Notes: generated from the letters alone by a model not told the origin. Counted from the stretch's first letter, positions 24,413-35,870 are shown. The stretch: DNA of 64,000 nucleotides from Macrobrachium rosenbergii (GCF_040412425.1 NC_089766.1:48071297-48135296); one strand, 5' to 3'. Program-made: numbers and translations.

Positions 24413-25013
24413 TGCAATAACAAGAATGATATAAATGATGACCCTGAGGACATGGCGAAATGTCCTCCTAGTGTAGTAAGCCTTGAAGCTAGCAATGACT
24501 CCCTGGTCCATCGGCTGTAGAGGCGATGTAGTGTTTGGTGGAAGGTAGACTACCTTCACTTCAGGAGAAATCTCACCCAAATCAGTAGGCTGACCTGGGG
24601 CATTGTCCAACACCAGCAGGACCTTAAATTCCAGACCCTCTCCTCCAAATACTTTTTAACCGAACCATTCCTCGAAGATAGCAACAGTGACCCTGGCTTT
24701 CTTGTTAGCCTTCCAAATGACAGGGAGCCGAGGCTTGAAAATTCCCTTTAGGGCCCTTGGATTTTAAGCCAGTTACACTAACAAGGGCTTCAGCTTGAAG
24801 TCACCACTGGCATTACTCCCAAGTAGTAAAGTCAGCCTCTCCTTACTGACTTTATGGCCTGGTGCCGTCTTCTCCTCTTTGGATATGTACGTACGGCTAG
24901 GAATACGTTTCCAAAATAAGCCTGTCTCGTCCAGATTGAAAACTTGGTCAGCAGTATAGTTTCCTTCCCGGATGATTTCAGCGAGAGAACTAGTAAAACC
25001 TTGTGCCGCTTCC
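24371..25013 (-). pseudogene. Tigger/pogo transposase (DDE domain), broken
   Basis: The minus strand encodes the catalytic half of a Tigger-type transposase in pieces. The motifs are, in order, NLDETGLFWKR (first Asp, about 24915-24945), a SKEEKTAPG...SKERLTLLL block, KVLLVLDNAPG (second Asp, about 24592-24612), VVYLPPNTTSPLQPMDQG (third Asp, about 24497-24517) and FKAYYTRRTF. All three catalytic aspartates are present, but frame breaks separate the NLDETG part from the LDNAPG part. The N-terminal helix-turn-helix and CENP-B-like domains are absent at the truncated end near 25013. In this family the enzyme cuts and pastes the element at TA sites in the nucleus. This copy cannot make a full enzyme. 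Confidence 0.88.
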
Positions 25014-25748
25014 TGTTGAATTCAAACAAAGTTTAAAGTGTTGTGTCTGTAAGATACCGCATCGCGGTCTCTTTCGAGCGTGCACGTGTGTGTGCGTCAT
25101 CCATCAGGGGGAACAAGACAAAAAAAAGGGCATCCCATTTTCTCTCTCTCAAGGAACGCAACTCCTACCATACAATATTTCCGTCTGTGTCTCCCTAACC
25201 ATTATTGTCTTGATTTATGTACAATCACCACTACTTGCATTGCCATGCAAGCATTCCAATCATGTACTCAATGTTCCACTGAATCTTCTGTATCAAACTA
25301 TATGTATGTTTCTGTTTGTGAGGACGCCAAACGTCCAGCCATTTTACATATATTACGCTACAGCATTGTACAGTATTCATTAATCTGTCTCGAGTCTCAT
25401 GCAATTGACCTTATGTGGAATTTTCTGGCCTTTCCATTGATACATGCTGTATCATTGTATGTTTATTATGTCTCACAATCACTATCTGTTTGTCTGTCAA
25501 CAAACATAGATGTCCGAAATATTACCTCTGTTTTGCCCTGTCTGTGTAGAAACTACTTTGCGGCTCGCACCAGCCAATAACTTCAAAGATTCTGTACACT
25601 CATTCAGTAAGGAACCACCAATAAACCAGACAAAACACAGCCAGTATGTCACTCTATACCATCCTTACATGTCCATCTGTTTCGAGTATTTCTAGTCGGA
25701 ATAATTTTGAATTTTCCATAAAGTGGAGAAATTATCATTATTTCAAAC
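25014..25748. other. Unassigned interval between Tigger and hAT remnants
   Basis: Overlapping open frames of 126 and 166 codons (25003-25383, 25080-25580) have no recognisable domain and a composition unlike their neighbours. A target-site duplication or hAT terminus for the next element could not be located with confidence. Confidence 0.35.
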
Positions 25749-27649
25749 ATGCCAAAGCAAGTCTCACACAAGCAAAAATTTAGAAAAGAATGGCTGCAAG
25801 AGGAGGTATGCAAAGACTGGATCACAGAAGTTCCTAATGATGAAAGAAATGTTTATTGCAAGTATTGCAAGACAACAATTAGAGCAAAATTCTATGACAA
25901 AGGCTCACGCAAAAAGTGAGAATCACCAAGTGAATAGTAAACCATTTTCTTCTTCCAGGTAATTCAAGATTAGTTTTCCTAAAGTTGAAAAATATCGTGA
26001 TGTGGCTCGAGCAGAGGCCCAGTTGTGGCTTTTCATTGCTAAACATTGTGCGATTAGTTCTTGTGATAACCTAGTGGATGTCATAAAAAAATATTTCTCT
26101 GATAAGACTTCAGCGGATATTGCAATGCATAGAACTAAAAGCTCTGCAGTACTTAAAAATGTTCTTATGCCCCACTTTGTTGCTAAGCTGAAGGAAGACA
26201 TAGGTGATAGGAAGTACAGCATTTTAACTGATGAATCCACAGATACATCTGTTATTAAGTATTTGGGATTAGCTATTCATTTCTTTAGTAAACAGTCACA
26301 TTAGTTAGTTTCTACATTTTTACACCTCACTCCTCTACACAAATGTGATGCAAATGGTATCATCCATGCTCTGAAATCATCTTTACATGTTTTTGGACTG
26401 AACTTGCAGAATATGGTTGGCATTGGATCTGACAATGCTAGTGTCATGGTTGGGATAAACAATGGGGTTTACAAAACACTAAAGGAAGAAATTCCTGCAT
26501 TAGTGCATGTCCGCTGTGCATGCCATTCAGTCCAGCTAGCTGTGTCTGATGCATGTTCAGAGACTAAAAACTCATTTTTGTTTGAAACAAAATCATCAAG
26601 ACAAAGATGTTACATAAATGATGGAAATGCTCCAAACCCATTTTGACTAGCTTACAGTGATGACCAATGGCAAAATCACTTTTAGTTTAACAAAATCATT
26701 TAGTGTTTCTAAAGTCTTTGTACAAATGAATATAATCATGCATATTTGGTTTTTCTAAAGTCTGTGTTAAATGAGGTTCAGAGAGTGAACAAGATTTTTT
26801 AATCTAAATGACTGCGACCCAACAAAATTACTTGACTTGACACTTTTGATAGAAAATCTAGTGAACAGAGTGATACTTCCTTCAAACCGGCATCGGGTTG
26901 ATCCATTCTCTTGCAATTTGGAAGACTACTTAGTACCTAAATTGTACTTAGGTTATGAAACTGAAAAGCTGTCATCTGACCTACCCAAACATCTGCCTGA
27001 GGATCGAGAGAAAAGCCTTAGAGAACGATGTTCTCAATTTTTTATATTACTTATCAGAACTTCGCAACAGACTACCTGATAATGAGCAAGTACTGAAAAC
27101 TATGTCATTGCTCAGTGTTGAAAACACACTACGTGTAGTGAAAAACTCGACTGCCCCACTCTTAGAATCTTTGGATATAAGTGCAGAAAATATTACAAAA
27201 ATTGAACTCCAATGGTCAAACATAACTAAAAAAAAATGGCACAAAACAAAGAACACTGAAATTTTGGGCTGAAGTTAATGGCTACAAAGATGCATCGAAT
27301 ATAAATCTTCATAACTAGCTTTCATCTATTGCCATAACAATCTTGAGTCTGCCCCATTTAATGCTGAAACAGAGTTTTTTCAGTCAAATGAATCTCATTA
27401 AGACCAAATTAAGGAAATAGAATGAAAACAAGATACAACTAATGCATTACTTCATATATGGTATGGGCTGAACAGAATGTCAGAAACTTGGGTGACAATT
27501 TTCCAAATGCAGTACTTGATCTAGTAACATCAAGTGAAAAGTATCATCATTCAAAACAAGGCACAATGGATCAACCTGGAATATCATATACCGAAGAAAT
27601 GGATGACGATGATGATGACGATCTAAATATTTTACTGCAAATTATGTAA
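25749..27649 (+). pseudogene. hAT-superfamily transposase, multiply frameshifted
   Basis: A BED-type zinc finger starts at 25749 (MPKQVSHKQ...). It carries a CKYC pair, and its HxxxxxH part (AHAKSENH) lies in the next frame. The catalytic core follows: LTDESTD at about 26225-26250 (first Asp), GSDNASVMVGI at about 26430 (second Asp region) and the diagnostic CACHSVQLA at about 26515-26545. Helical segments (ENDVLNFLYYLSELRNRLPD) follow at 27020-27080. The C-terminal dimerisation region (ILSLPH, then NAETE) at about 27340-27370 and an acidic tail end at 27649. At least four frame changes and several stops make it non-functional. The family resembles the ZBED/KIAA1586-like hAT proteins. No terminal repeats were identified. 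Confidence 0.88.
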
Positions 27650-27852
27650 ACCTAAAAAAAAAAATTGTATACATTTATTAATATATGCTACATGAATAGT
27701 TTGTTAGAATTTATTTTATTTATTAAAAGGATTTAATTTGTCTGCATTTATTAAGATACAGTATACTTTTGATTGAACTATTAAAATAATGTTTCTTTGC
27801 ACACTTTTTTGACAATTTTTTTTTTATTTACTTTTTGAGCCAAATAAGAAAA

Positions 27853-27926
27853 GTACTTTGTTTATAACGATTAAATTGCAAGGCAAAAATCTATGCCTTG
27901 CAATTTAATCATTATAAACAAGGTAC
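27853..27926. repeat. Foldback at the LINE 5' junction
   Basis: Arms 27853-27885 and 27894-27926 are reverse complements over 33 bp with two mismatches, separated by 8 bp. The right arm is the first coding sequence of the truncated LINE, and the left arm is an inverted copy of the same bases. This suggests an inversion or template switch when the LINE inserted. Confidence 0.85.
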
Positions 27927-28204
27927 TTTCTTCGATTATCACTGGTGAAGCAACAGCCATAGTTGATGCTTTAAATCTTGCATCTGATAAATTTAAATCC
28001 CCAGTTATATGTAGTGACTCAAGGAGGGTTTTAGAAGCCCTAAACAAGTTTAACCCTACCCATCCCTTAATTCAAAAGGCTCAGGAATGGCTTTTTTATC
28101 TTTCTGTTCGCCACAAAGCAGTCAAGTTTTGCTGGATTCCTGGGCACACTGGTCTAGGAGGGAATGATCTGGCTGACAGTAAAGCAATGGATGTCAAAAG
28201 ATGA
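27893..28204 (+). pseudogene. RNase H domain of a non-LTR retrotransposon
   Basis: The 103-codon open segment has the RNase H order: GEATAIVDAL (Glu), CSDSRRVLEAL (Asp), then the VKFCWIPGHTGLGGNDLAD block with its late His and Asp. The opening beta-strand with the first catalytic Asp is absent because the copy starts downstream of it. A stop follows at 28202, but related coding continues in other frames to about 28640 (Cys-containing CAHYGG...VLVHCSKF). In an intact element the enzyme degrades the RNA strand of the RNA:DNA hybrid during target-primed reverse transcription. Confidence 0.85.
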
Positions 28205-28915
28205 TTTCTTAACTAATAAGGTGCCACATTTGGATATGCATCCTGTTATCAGATGATACACTCGTACAAAATGGCAGCAGAGATGGACTTCCCTTATTTT
28301 ATCCACAAACAGGAAGTACAGAAACATTACAAAAAGTATCGATTTTTGGAGTTCGGGTTTCAATCGTGACGGAAGATTTGAGATCATCCTAACATTGCTT
28401 AAGAATGGCCATACCCACTTCACTCATAGCTATATTTTAAAGGGAACCAGTGCCCCAGTTTGTGCTCACTATGGTGGTCAGCCATCTGTTGAGTACGTGC
28501 TGGTGCACTGTTCTAAATTTAATCACCTTAGGGAAAGTACTTACTAACTGGGAGACTATTTTACAAATTTTAAATGATGACATTGAGGCTGATAACCTTA
28601 TGGGTTATCTGAAAGAATCTGGTTATTTTAATGAGAAATGATTTTAGTAAATTTGATAGATTTTAGTCATTTATTCTTATACTAAGTATATATTTTGGAT
28701 ATAAAAGTTTAATATACACATTTTTTGTTGGTTCTATCTAATATTTTTCAAGTTTTTAAGTTCATATTTTAACACAATTTTACTATTGTGTCATCATTCA
28801 CCTATTCATTATAAATCATATTAATTTAATCTATTTCACCTTCATTACAGCACTGAATTATTCTGATGGGTTCCAGCCCTTGGTCTTCAAGACCTAAATT
28901 TCACAATCAATCACA
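27894..28915 (+). mobile_element. Non-LTR retrotransposon, 5'-truncated 3' end
   Basis: The copy begins inside the RNase H domain. It continues through a C-terminal domain (readable as THFTHSYILKGTSAPVCAHY, then VEYVLVHCSKFNHLRE) that is typical of Jockey/I-type elements. It ends near 28915 with 'ccagcccttggtcttcaaga', 'cctaaattt' and an ATCAATC-type tail. Truncation at the 5' end is usual for LINE copies. The 3' tail resembles that of the SINE-like family in this window. Confidence 0.75.
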
Positions 28916-29039
28916 ATGGTCGATTGGTACAATTTCTGCCAGAATATAAATTAAGGAATATCGCTTGCCACAAGATATGGCAAATTCAACAAACAGCAGT
29001 TTAACAGTGGCCATAAAGCCAACAAATGCTGGTGTTTAG

Positions 29040-29240
29040 TGGCACGGACCAACTACACGTGAAACTTTCTCAAAGTCGTTCCAGACCACTCAACAGAAAC
29101 TCTGCTCCTGCTGCTGTTGGACTAGGTTCTTCCTAAAACCATGATTATACCAGACTGCTGGAAGGCGTACAACATTTGGGATTGTTCCTTCCAGCATACA
29201 AAGTTTCAATCAAGCTTTGAAACCAATTCATCAAGTGCTA
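29040..29240 (+). pseudogene. Merlin (IS1016/ISXO2-like) transposase fragment
   Basis: Reading the plus strand gives VVPDHSTETLL, a broken segment, then LPKTMIIPDCWKAYN. This lines up with the second-Asp region of the better copy at 55450-55931 (TLLAVIKDYIVPGTTVVSDC then WKAY). The DCWKAY core is intact, but a stop occurs in the middle and both ends are missing. It is a fossil of the same family as those at 51.2 kb and 53.2 kb. Confidence 0.7.
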
Positions 29241-31529
29241 GATGAAGCAAAGTAATTGCCCTTACTAGAATTGAATTCCTTGCTAGCGTTCGCAACAGAC
29301 TCAACTGCCAAAGTGGAATGAAACGCCCTTGGCTGTATTTGGCAGCGAAATTAGCAATAACCCCTCTCCGAGAAAGTAAAATATGCTGAAAGGCTTACTT
29401 TGAATTATCATCTACTTAAAAATAACCCAACAGGACCTTTATAAAAATATATTTCAGACTGTCATCGAGGACTAACAGACCAATTGTCTCTTCTGCTTCA
29501 GTATGTTTATGATCTAGCCACAATGAAAAGATTAGATTTTGTGATATTAAGTGCTCGCTCACATTTTTCACATTATACACATTAGTTGTAAACTATAATG
29601 CAAGAAAGTAGCCATTGCGTTTTCTCCAAGCTCATGCTGCTCTGGAGAGATTTTGTCAAAGCACTGAAAGTACTTATGTTGATATTCATAATAGAGATTG
29701 ATGAGAGCTTTCTGGATTAAATATTCATTGCTTCAATCTCTAAGAAAATATTTTTCTAATTTTAGCAAATAAGGCTGTCAAGCCCAGCACTGGGGCACTC
29801 TTCACCATAAGAATACTGTCTATCTATTCTTCTTGAGAAACAGAATCAAAGTTTTCTCTTGTCATCTTGGTCATTAATAAATATTTTATTAGGGCGTCTC
29901 AAATGTATGTGCAAACACCAACGTTCCATATCTATAAAAATTACTTTGTCAAAAGCACAAGCTCCTTTGCGCAAAACTTACAAAATCCCTCGATTCCCGG
30001 CAAAAGATAGTTTCTCAATCCCTTGCTTCAAGGTTGTTATAGTGGAGGCCTGAATGTGACCTTACTGTGCCTTTAAGAGCTATCTGAAAAGACCTCTCTC
30101 CTTAAGGCTGGAGTGAAGAATTTTTGTTTAGCACCCGTCGCCAGATGATGATGGCATCTAACAACAAAACTTTCTTTACAATTTATTTAAGTTTGTATGC
30201 TTTGAAGGGTAAGCACGCCACTTTCATAGAAGTGTAAATTTAAACAGGAAAAATATATGGGGAGCCAGAATGGACGGAAAAATGCAAAATGAACAAAATG
30301 CAAAGTTGATGTTCAAAAAAAGGGTTTGAGCATAGTTTGATATGAATTTATCATTTAACCATACTACTGCACTATTAACTTTATGATTTTCACGATGTCT
30401 GATAAATTTAATTACTACTGCCTTGCGACTGCTTACCCCTGTCCAAAGGGCCAAAAAATGTTTAACATGAATGAAAAATCAGAACAGATGAATTATAGTA
30501 CAGACTTGACAGTCTACAAGAAGAGAGAGAATGTGCTCCTGCATATGTACTAATTGCTTCAAAATTTTAATAAAGGAATGACATATGCCATAGGCTTGTA
30601 GAATAAAAGTAAAGCTTCAACATTTTAATGAAGGAACAACATATGCCATAGGCTTGTAGAATAAAAGTAAAGATTATCTACTGCCTTCAAGATTCTAATC
30701 AAACCAGCTGCCACTTACTTTTATTCTAATCAAACCAGCTGCCACTTACTTTTAAAGTCAAATTGTGCACATGGAAAGAATGGCATCTATTTAGAACTGG
30801 AATGATTCTCCACAATTACAGACTCATCAACAAATGCCCAAAGATGACAAAATCTTTTAAACCATTTTGCACAACATGCCTCGTATGTAATGTGATATGA
30901 AGTCTGCAACTACCAAGTTATTCCCATGAAATTATTTATCTTTACTGACTGAAAGACAACACTTCCAGATGCTTTCAAACAAAACAGCTGGTCCCTAGAC
31001 ATTCAATCCACAAACACTACACAACTGGTGCCAGGTGCTGGCATTATTATAACTAATATTAATGAACAGAGGACTGTTTCATGTTAACACTAATGCTTAT
31101 TTCCTTACTCTTTCCATATCCTTTTATTTGACCCTGATTTCACTTATCCAATGCTTATTTTGCTTATAAGATTGGGATTTTGGGATTTTCTTGTCACTTA
31201 GCGATTGATTAGAGTAATTACTTATATGTTATAACCTTTACACTGTCCAGTACGCAATGCAACTTATGTTAAATTTGAAATGCCTTTGAGATACACCATC
31301 AGAAATTCCACTCATGAAAATTAAGAGGGTGGGGGCCAGACAGGGGAAATAGAGAGTAGCTACCAAGAACCAAATCTGGTAGCTGCTCAAATACAAATGA
31401 GTTACGCTTACTTTTTACCTACTTAGAGTTTCCTTCAGAATTAACTCTTTGTTGACAAAGAGGTGAAGGATATGAGGACGTTCCGTTTGTTAGGCAAAGT
31501 CCCTAGTGTTGGGTCTGAACTCAACAGCC
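29241..31529. other. AT-rich non-coding interval with two small tandem duplications
   Basis: No gene is recognised here. A 58-bp block is duplicated in tandem (30556-30613 and 30614-30671, sharing 'acatatgccataggcttgta'), and a 31-bp block is duplicated at 30692-30753 ('attctaatcaaaccagctgc'). Both pairs are nearly identical, hence recent. Confidence 0.6.
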
Positions 31530-31815
31530 TGATGGAATGGAGGATGGGATTTATAGGCCAAGGGCCAAGCACTGGGACCTACGAGGTCATTCAGCACTGG
31601 AGGGGAAATTACGATTAGACAGGTTTGAAAGAGGAAAACCTCATAGTTGCACTATGAAACAATGATAAGAGTGGAAAGAAAAATATGAAAAAAAACATGA
31701 AAGGAGGTACAGCAAAGGAATGAAAAGGGCTGCAGCTGGGGGCCAAAGGGACACTGCAAAGAACTGAGTAATGCCTACAGTGCAAAGCACGGGGATGCAC
31801 TGACGGCACTAACCC
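31530..31815 (-). repeat. SINE-like dispersed repeat, full-length inverted copy
   Basis: This is the most complete copy. Read on the minus strand it runs from 'aggggttagtgccgtcagtg' through 'aggcattactcagttctttg', 'gcagtgtccctttggccccc' and 'gaggttttcctctttcaaac' to a tail with 'cagtgctgaatgacctcgta', 'ggtcccagtgcttggccctt' and 'ggcctataaatcc'. It provides the tail missing in the copies at 661-7712. Non-coding; the minus open frame at 31615-31809 is repeat sequence. Confidence 0.8.
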
Positions 31816-32940
31816 CTACAGCAACAACAGCCAGATGGCTCCGAAGAATGGGCATATTCTTGATCCATACTGTACTCCCATCATTAAAGTCATGACAGGA
31901 TTAAAAGCAAATATACATTATTTCTAACAAACTGTCTAGGACCACCCCAAATACAATAAAGTGTTCAAAATAACAATTTTACCAGCTGAAAGAAAAACAA
32001 TTAGGCTAAACGTCAAAATATCTCCATACTTTCTAAGAATTCATGCAATGCAAAATTTATTCAAGGTTTATAAAACTGAGAAGACCTTTAGAGGTGAACA
32101 TAAATGTAGTTCCTCAGACAAGCCACCACTTCAACTAGATTACCATCTTAGATCCAAAAATAAAAGCTTTATGATATGCTAAAAAAAATAAATGGACTTA
32201 TCCATACGAGTGCAACAAAATAAAGGCTTCAACGATCTCACATCAAAGCCTGCCCAAAAAAATTAGAACGGGCTGCCTCAAGAAATGGAAAAATTGCAAA
32301 GTCCCCCTCCTCTACGCCTGAAATTACTGGCAATTACGAGTGACCTAGAAAAGGCCAATGTAGATTATTCTGACATTGATACTGAATTGGTAGACATTAC
32401 CACTTCAAAATACTGTACTTGAATTCTTGGAAGTCTGATTTAACTGTCGAAGTTATGAAATCAATCTCCATCAACAGAGCTCAGAGGTAAAATGATAAAA
32501 AAAAATTCATGATGCCCGTGCACGTAAAACTACTCTTAGTTTTCAAGAACAAGCAAAACAAAAAATTACATGAGATCACAATCTTTTTCTTGTAATACAG
32601 TACAACAAATTCAATTAATTCAAAGACAAGTGTCATGTCAAAATTGCACTTGTAACCATTAGGTAAAGAAAATTTGAAGGATAAAAGTTCAAAGTATACT
32701 AAACTTCAAAATCGCTGGTTCATAAACAATTCATGGGAATGTTAACAATCACAAGGCCCAGATACATTTACAAATTCGAAGGCTAGCGATAATATGCTAT
32801 TGGAATATGCCTACATGTTAATGCCAGTCTTCAACAAGGAGATTAGATTTATGGTGATGTCCTGACCCACATTCAGTGGAGCCACCTTCACCCATTATTT
32901 TGATATCTCTGACCTGCCTGATTAACAGCGTCTCAATCGT
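31816..32940. other. AT-rich non-coding interval
   Basis: No recognisable gene or named repeat. Open frames are short. Confidence 0.4.
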
Positions 32941-33969
32941 TTACAATTTACAGCAGTTGGGATTAGAACTTATTGATTTCAAGATGCGAAGCAACTACTA
33001 AAATCCTCATTGAGCTTCAGAATTTGATATAATGAACTCAAAAAGTCTGTGTTCTCAGGGTTATAAATGTCCAATTCAAAAGGAAAAATGCTTTGCATCA
33101 GATTTTTCAAAAGAACTACGTAAAACCGAAGCTTATAGACAGGAACTACTCTAAATTCCCATCACAGAATTGGCTTTCGAGGTTTGTAATTTACAGCAGT
33201 TGGGATTAGAACTTCATTGTGAGAAGCAAGCTGCCACTCGATTTTCACTGACATTCAGGTAATACACTGAAATTTCAGCATGTTGCATGGATAAAAAAAA
33301 GTTTACTTAAACGTAGCTGCTCAAGTTCAATAGTTGCAAAAACTTTGCAGTCTGCATCATAAAATTCATTGATTTCAAGTTGCGAAGCAACTACTAAAAT
33401 CCTCATTGAGTTTCAGAATTTGATATAATGAACTCAAAAAGTCTGTGTTCTCAGGGTTATAAATGTCCAATTCAAAAGGAAAAATGCTTTGCATCAGATT
33501 TTTCAAAAGAACTATAAAACCAGTTATAGACAGGAACTACTCTAAATTCCCATCACAGAATTGGCTTTCGAGGTTTGTAATTTACAGCAGTTGGGATTAG
33601 AACTTCATTGTGAGAAGCAAGCTGCCACTCGATTTTCACTGACATTCAGGTAATACACTGAAATTTCAGCATGTTGCATGGATAAAAAAAAGTTTACTTA
33701 AACGTAGCTGCTCAAGTTCATCAGTTGCAAAAACTTTGCAGTCTGCATCATAAAATTCATTGATTTCAAGATGCGAAGCAACTACTAAAATCCTCATTGA
33801 GCTTCAGAATTTGATATAATGAACTCAAAAAGTCTGTGTTCTCAGGGTTATAAATGTCCAATTCAAAAGGAAAAATGCTTTGCATCAGATTTTTCAAAAG
33901 AACTATGTAAAACCGAAGCTTATAGACAGGAACTACTCTAAATTCCCATCACAGAATTGGCTTTCGAGG
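32941..33969 (+). repeat. Tandem repeat, ~391-396-bp unit, about 2.6 copies
   Basis: The anchor 'gcgaagcaactactaaaatc' recurs with starts of the surrounding block at 32981, 33377 and 33768, so the periods are 396 and 391 bp. Copies are nearly identical across blocks such as 'cattgagcttcagaatttga', 'ggctttcgaggtttg' and 'acagcagttgggattagaac'. The first and third copies share details (AAGATGCGAAG) that the second lacks. The open frame at 33880-34068 is part of the array. Confidence 0.9.
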
Positions 33970-34577
33970 TTTGCTAGTTACCATCTGTATAAATATAGAT
34001 TGTTGGGGATCCAAATTTCCTACAGAAATATGAAAAGCCATGACCTTACTGAGGTTTGTGCAACATAAAAAATTTTGGTCCACATTGATATTCATGATAA
34101 AGGATCGTGGAAACTGCAAACTATCACGCCAGTGCATGCATTAGGTATATTTTCAATAATTTGCCAATGCATTAAATTCATCAATACTGGCTATAAATGC
34201 TTCCACTGTTAGGAACAGGATAATAAGCAATTCTGATGCCCAATGTCGTGAAAAAATTCAGTGCACAGGATTTTTTTGCTTCAAACTCCTGCAGATTCTA
34301 CAAGGCTGACAGAATGGTGGGAACTTACTGGACAAGGCACGCCATAAACACGACTATTATTGCACATTTTGCTGCAATGCACCTACGGGCTGCAGTATGT
34401 GACGTCATGTTTTGTCTTATTACTTGAGTGGTTTGTTGTAGGCTTGAAGTCCTGAAGCCCTAGTATGTAAAAATAAATTAACCCAATTAGCAACTGCCTG
34501 GACAGGGAAGTGAGACTGTCGTGCGATAATCTCGCCCTTGTCGTTCCCAGAATCCTGTTCGTGACAGATGTGGGTTG
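33970..34577. other. Non-coding interval
   Basis: Nothing recognised. A palindromic CRE-like TGACGTCA is present near 34400. Confidence 0.35.
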
Positions 34578-34813
34578 GGCTCCTAAGGTTTGTGTGAAAT
34601 TACCAACTGTGAGTGATCCTGTGTAATTGTAGTGAGCATGATTGTGGGCGAGAGTAACTGTTTGGGCGTTTGCATGCTGCGGTGGCGTTGTGTTAGGCTC
34701 CCAAAGGTTTGTGTAAAATTAGCAACCGAGTGATCCTATGTAATTGTAGTGAGAATGATTGTGGGTGAGAGTAACTGTTTCGGCATTTGTAATGCTGCGG
34801 TGGCGTTGTGTTA
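34578..34813 (+). repeat. Tandem duplication, 118-bp period
   Basis: Two copies start at 34578 and 34696 (GGCTCCTAAGGTTTGTGTG and GGCTCCCAAAGGTTTGTGTA). Both continue through 'aattgtagtgag', 'atgattgtggg', 'gagagtaactgttt' and 'gctgcggtggcgttgtgtta'. The segment is G/T-rich and unlike the surrounding DNA. It may be the 5' untranslated or LTR-like region of a retroelement. Confidence 0.8.
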
Positions 34814-35134
34814 GTCGTGGTTCGGTTCCAGTGTGTAGTCGTGTTTCGTGTTGCAGGTGCGGAGATTGTCAGTTAGTACGTTTTTGGGGGGTTTGTGTGA
34901 TTATTATGTAAGGGTGATGGTTGATAAGGTTTTTATAAATAGAAAAAACTTGATATGTGACTTGTTTATCCTTGTATGGGGACTAAGTCACTTTCATAGT
35001 TTGTGGGTTGATCATGCAGTCTATCGCCACAACGAATATACAGTGACATCCGTCGAGGAAATTCCCGACATTAGTGGTCCTTCAAATCAGATCAACCCAA
35101 GTGGTGGTCCCCCATTAGAGGTTGGGCGAGGCAT

Positions 35135-35217
35135 GGCGAGATACCTGCCAGTGTGAAAAATTTATCTGAACTATTTGGCCTAATGTCTACTTCAACTGTG
35201 AAGTAGACATTAGGCCA
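35135..35217 (+). repeat. Isolated partial copy of the 127-bp minisatellite unit, ending in a palindrome
   Basis: The bases 'cctgccagtgtgaaaaattt' to 'ctatttggcctaatgtctac' and 'ttcaactgtg' match the unit of the array at 39506-45690. The unit then turns back on itself: arms 35176-35194 and 35199-35217 are perfect 19-bp reverse complements around a 4-base loop. The copy lies on the other side of the piggyBac insertion from the main array. Confidence 0.85.
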
Positions 35218-35374
35218 GTGAGAGGAACAATCATTTACCAATTGTTCTTTACCTTTTTCGTTTTTCCTGTGTACGGAGTTGACGTCTGTCATGGGGTGCT
35301 TGGCAGCATCAGTCAGGCTTTGGAAAGCAGAACGGCAGGTTCTCGGCAATGTTCCGTTGAGAAAACAGTAGCAG

Positions 35375-35545
35375 CAGTTTTCCGAGGATCACCTTGCTGT
35401 GGGTGATAGCAGCAATCGCAGGTTTTTGAGGATCACCTTGTGGGTGACGGCAACAACCACAGTTTTCTGAGTATCACCTTGTTGAGGGTGACGGTAGCGA
35501 CAGCAGTTTCTTGAGTATCTCCTGGTTGGAGGGTGATGGCCATGT
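35375..35545 (+). repeat. Short tandem repeats, ~50-60-bp period
   Basis: Three to four degenerate copies of a block with 'gaggatcaccttg', 'gggtgacgg' and 'cagttttctgag'. Just downstream, from 35537, a short frame opens MAMSADLKRRWADGL and runs about 28 codons. It might be the start of a retroelement gag, but I do not recognise it. Confidence 0.55.
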
Positions 35546-35870
35546 CGGCAGATTTGAAGCGTCGCTGGGCTGATGGACTTCAAGTACTCGAGGAGGAGGT
35601 CGTGACCGGACCATGTTTTTACTAACTATTACTGTTGGTGGAGCAAAAGGCTCCGAGTTGTGGTTGTATATTACCGAGCGAGTGGATCGTGTAATTGTGG
35701 TTAATGAGCAAGTATGGTTCTGAAAGTGTTTATGTAATTATTAATATTTCATTTTTGTATCTGTGTGGTGCTGCCGCTGGACATTATTTATTTTGTGATT
35801 TTTATTGAGAATTGTTGAACCTAAAGTAACCATGTAATGTGATTGTTTGTACAGGTATTGGTCATTTGCT

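Larger units (their letters stand above)
21398..25013 (-). mobile_element. Tigger/pogo-family DNA transposon, 5'-truncated
   Basis: The left boundary is a TA (21396-21397) followed by CAGGCAGTCCCCGGTTATCA, a typical Tigger terminus. A second subterminal 'ccggttatcggcg' motif lies near 21518. The transposase is read on the minus strand at 24371-25013, so the left end is the 3' end. The N-terminal DNA-binding domains and the 5' terminus are missing beyond 25013. Between terminus and transposase lies about 2.8 kb of exon-like modules set in TACAG-rich DNA. Confidence 0.75.

Noticed and set aside
25080..25580. 166-codon open frame as a gene
   Set aside because: No recognisable domain. It overlaps another long frame and lies between two element remnants, so its length alone is not convincing.
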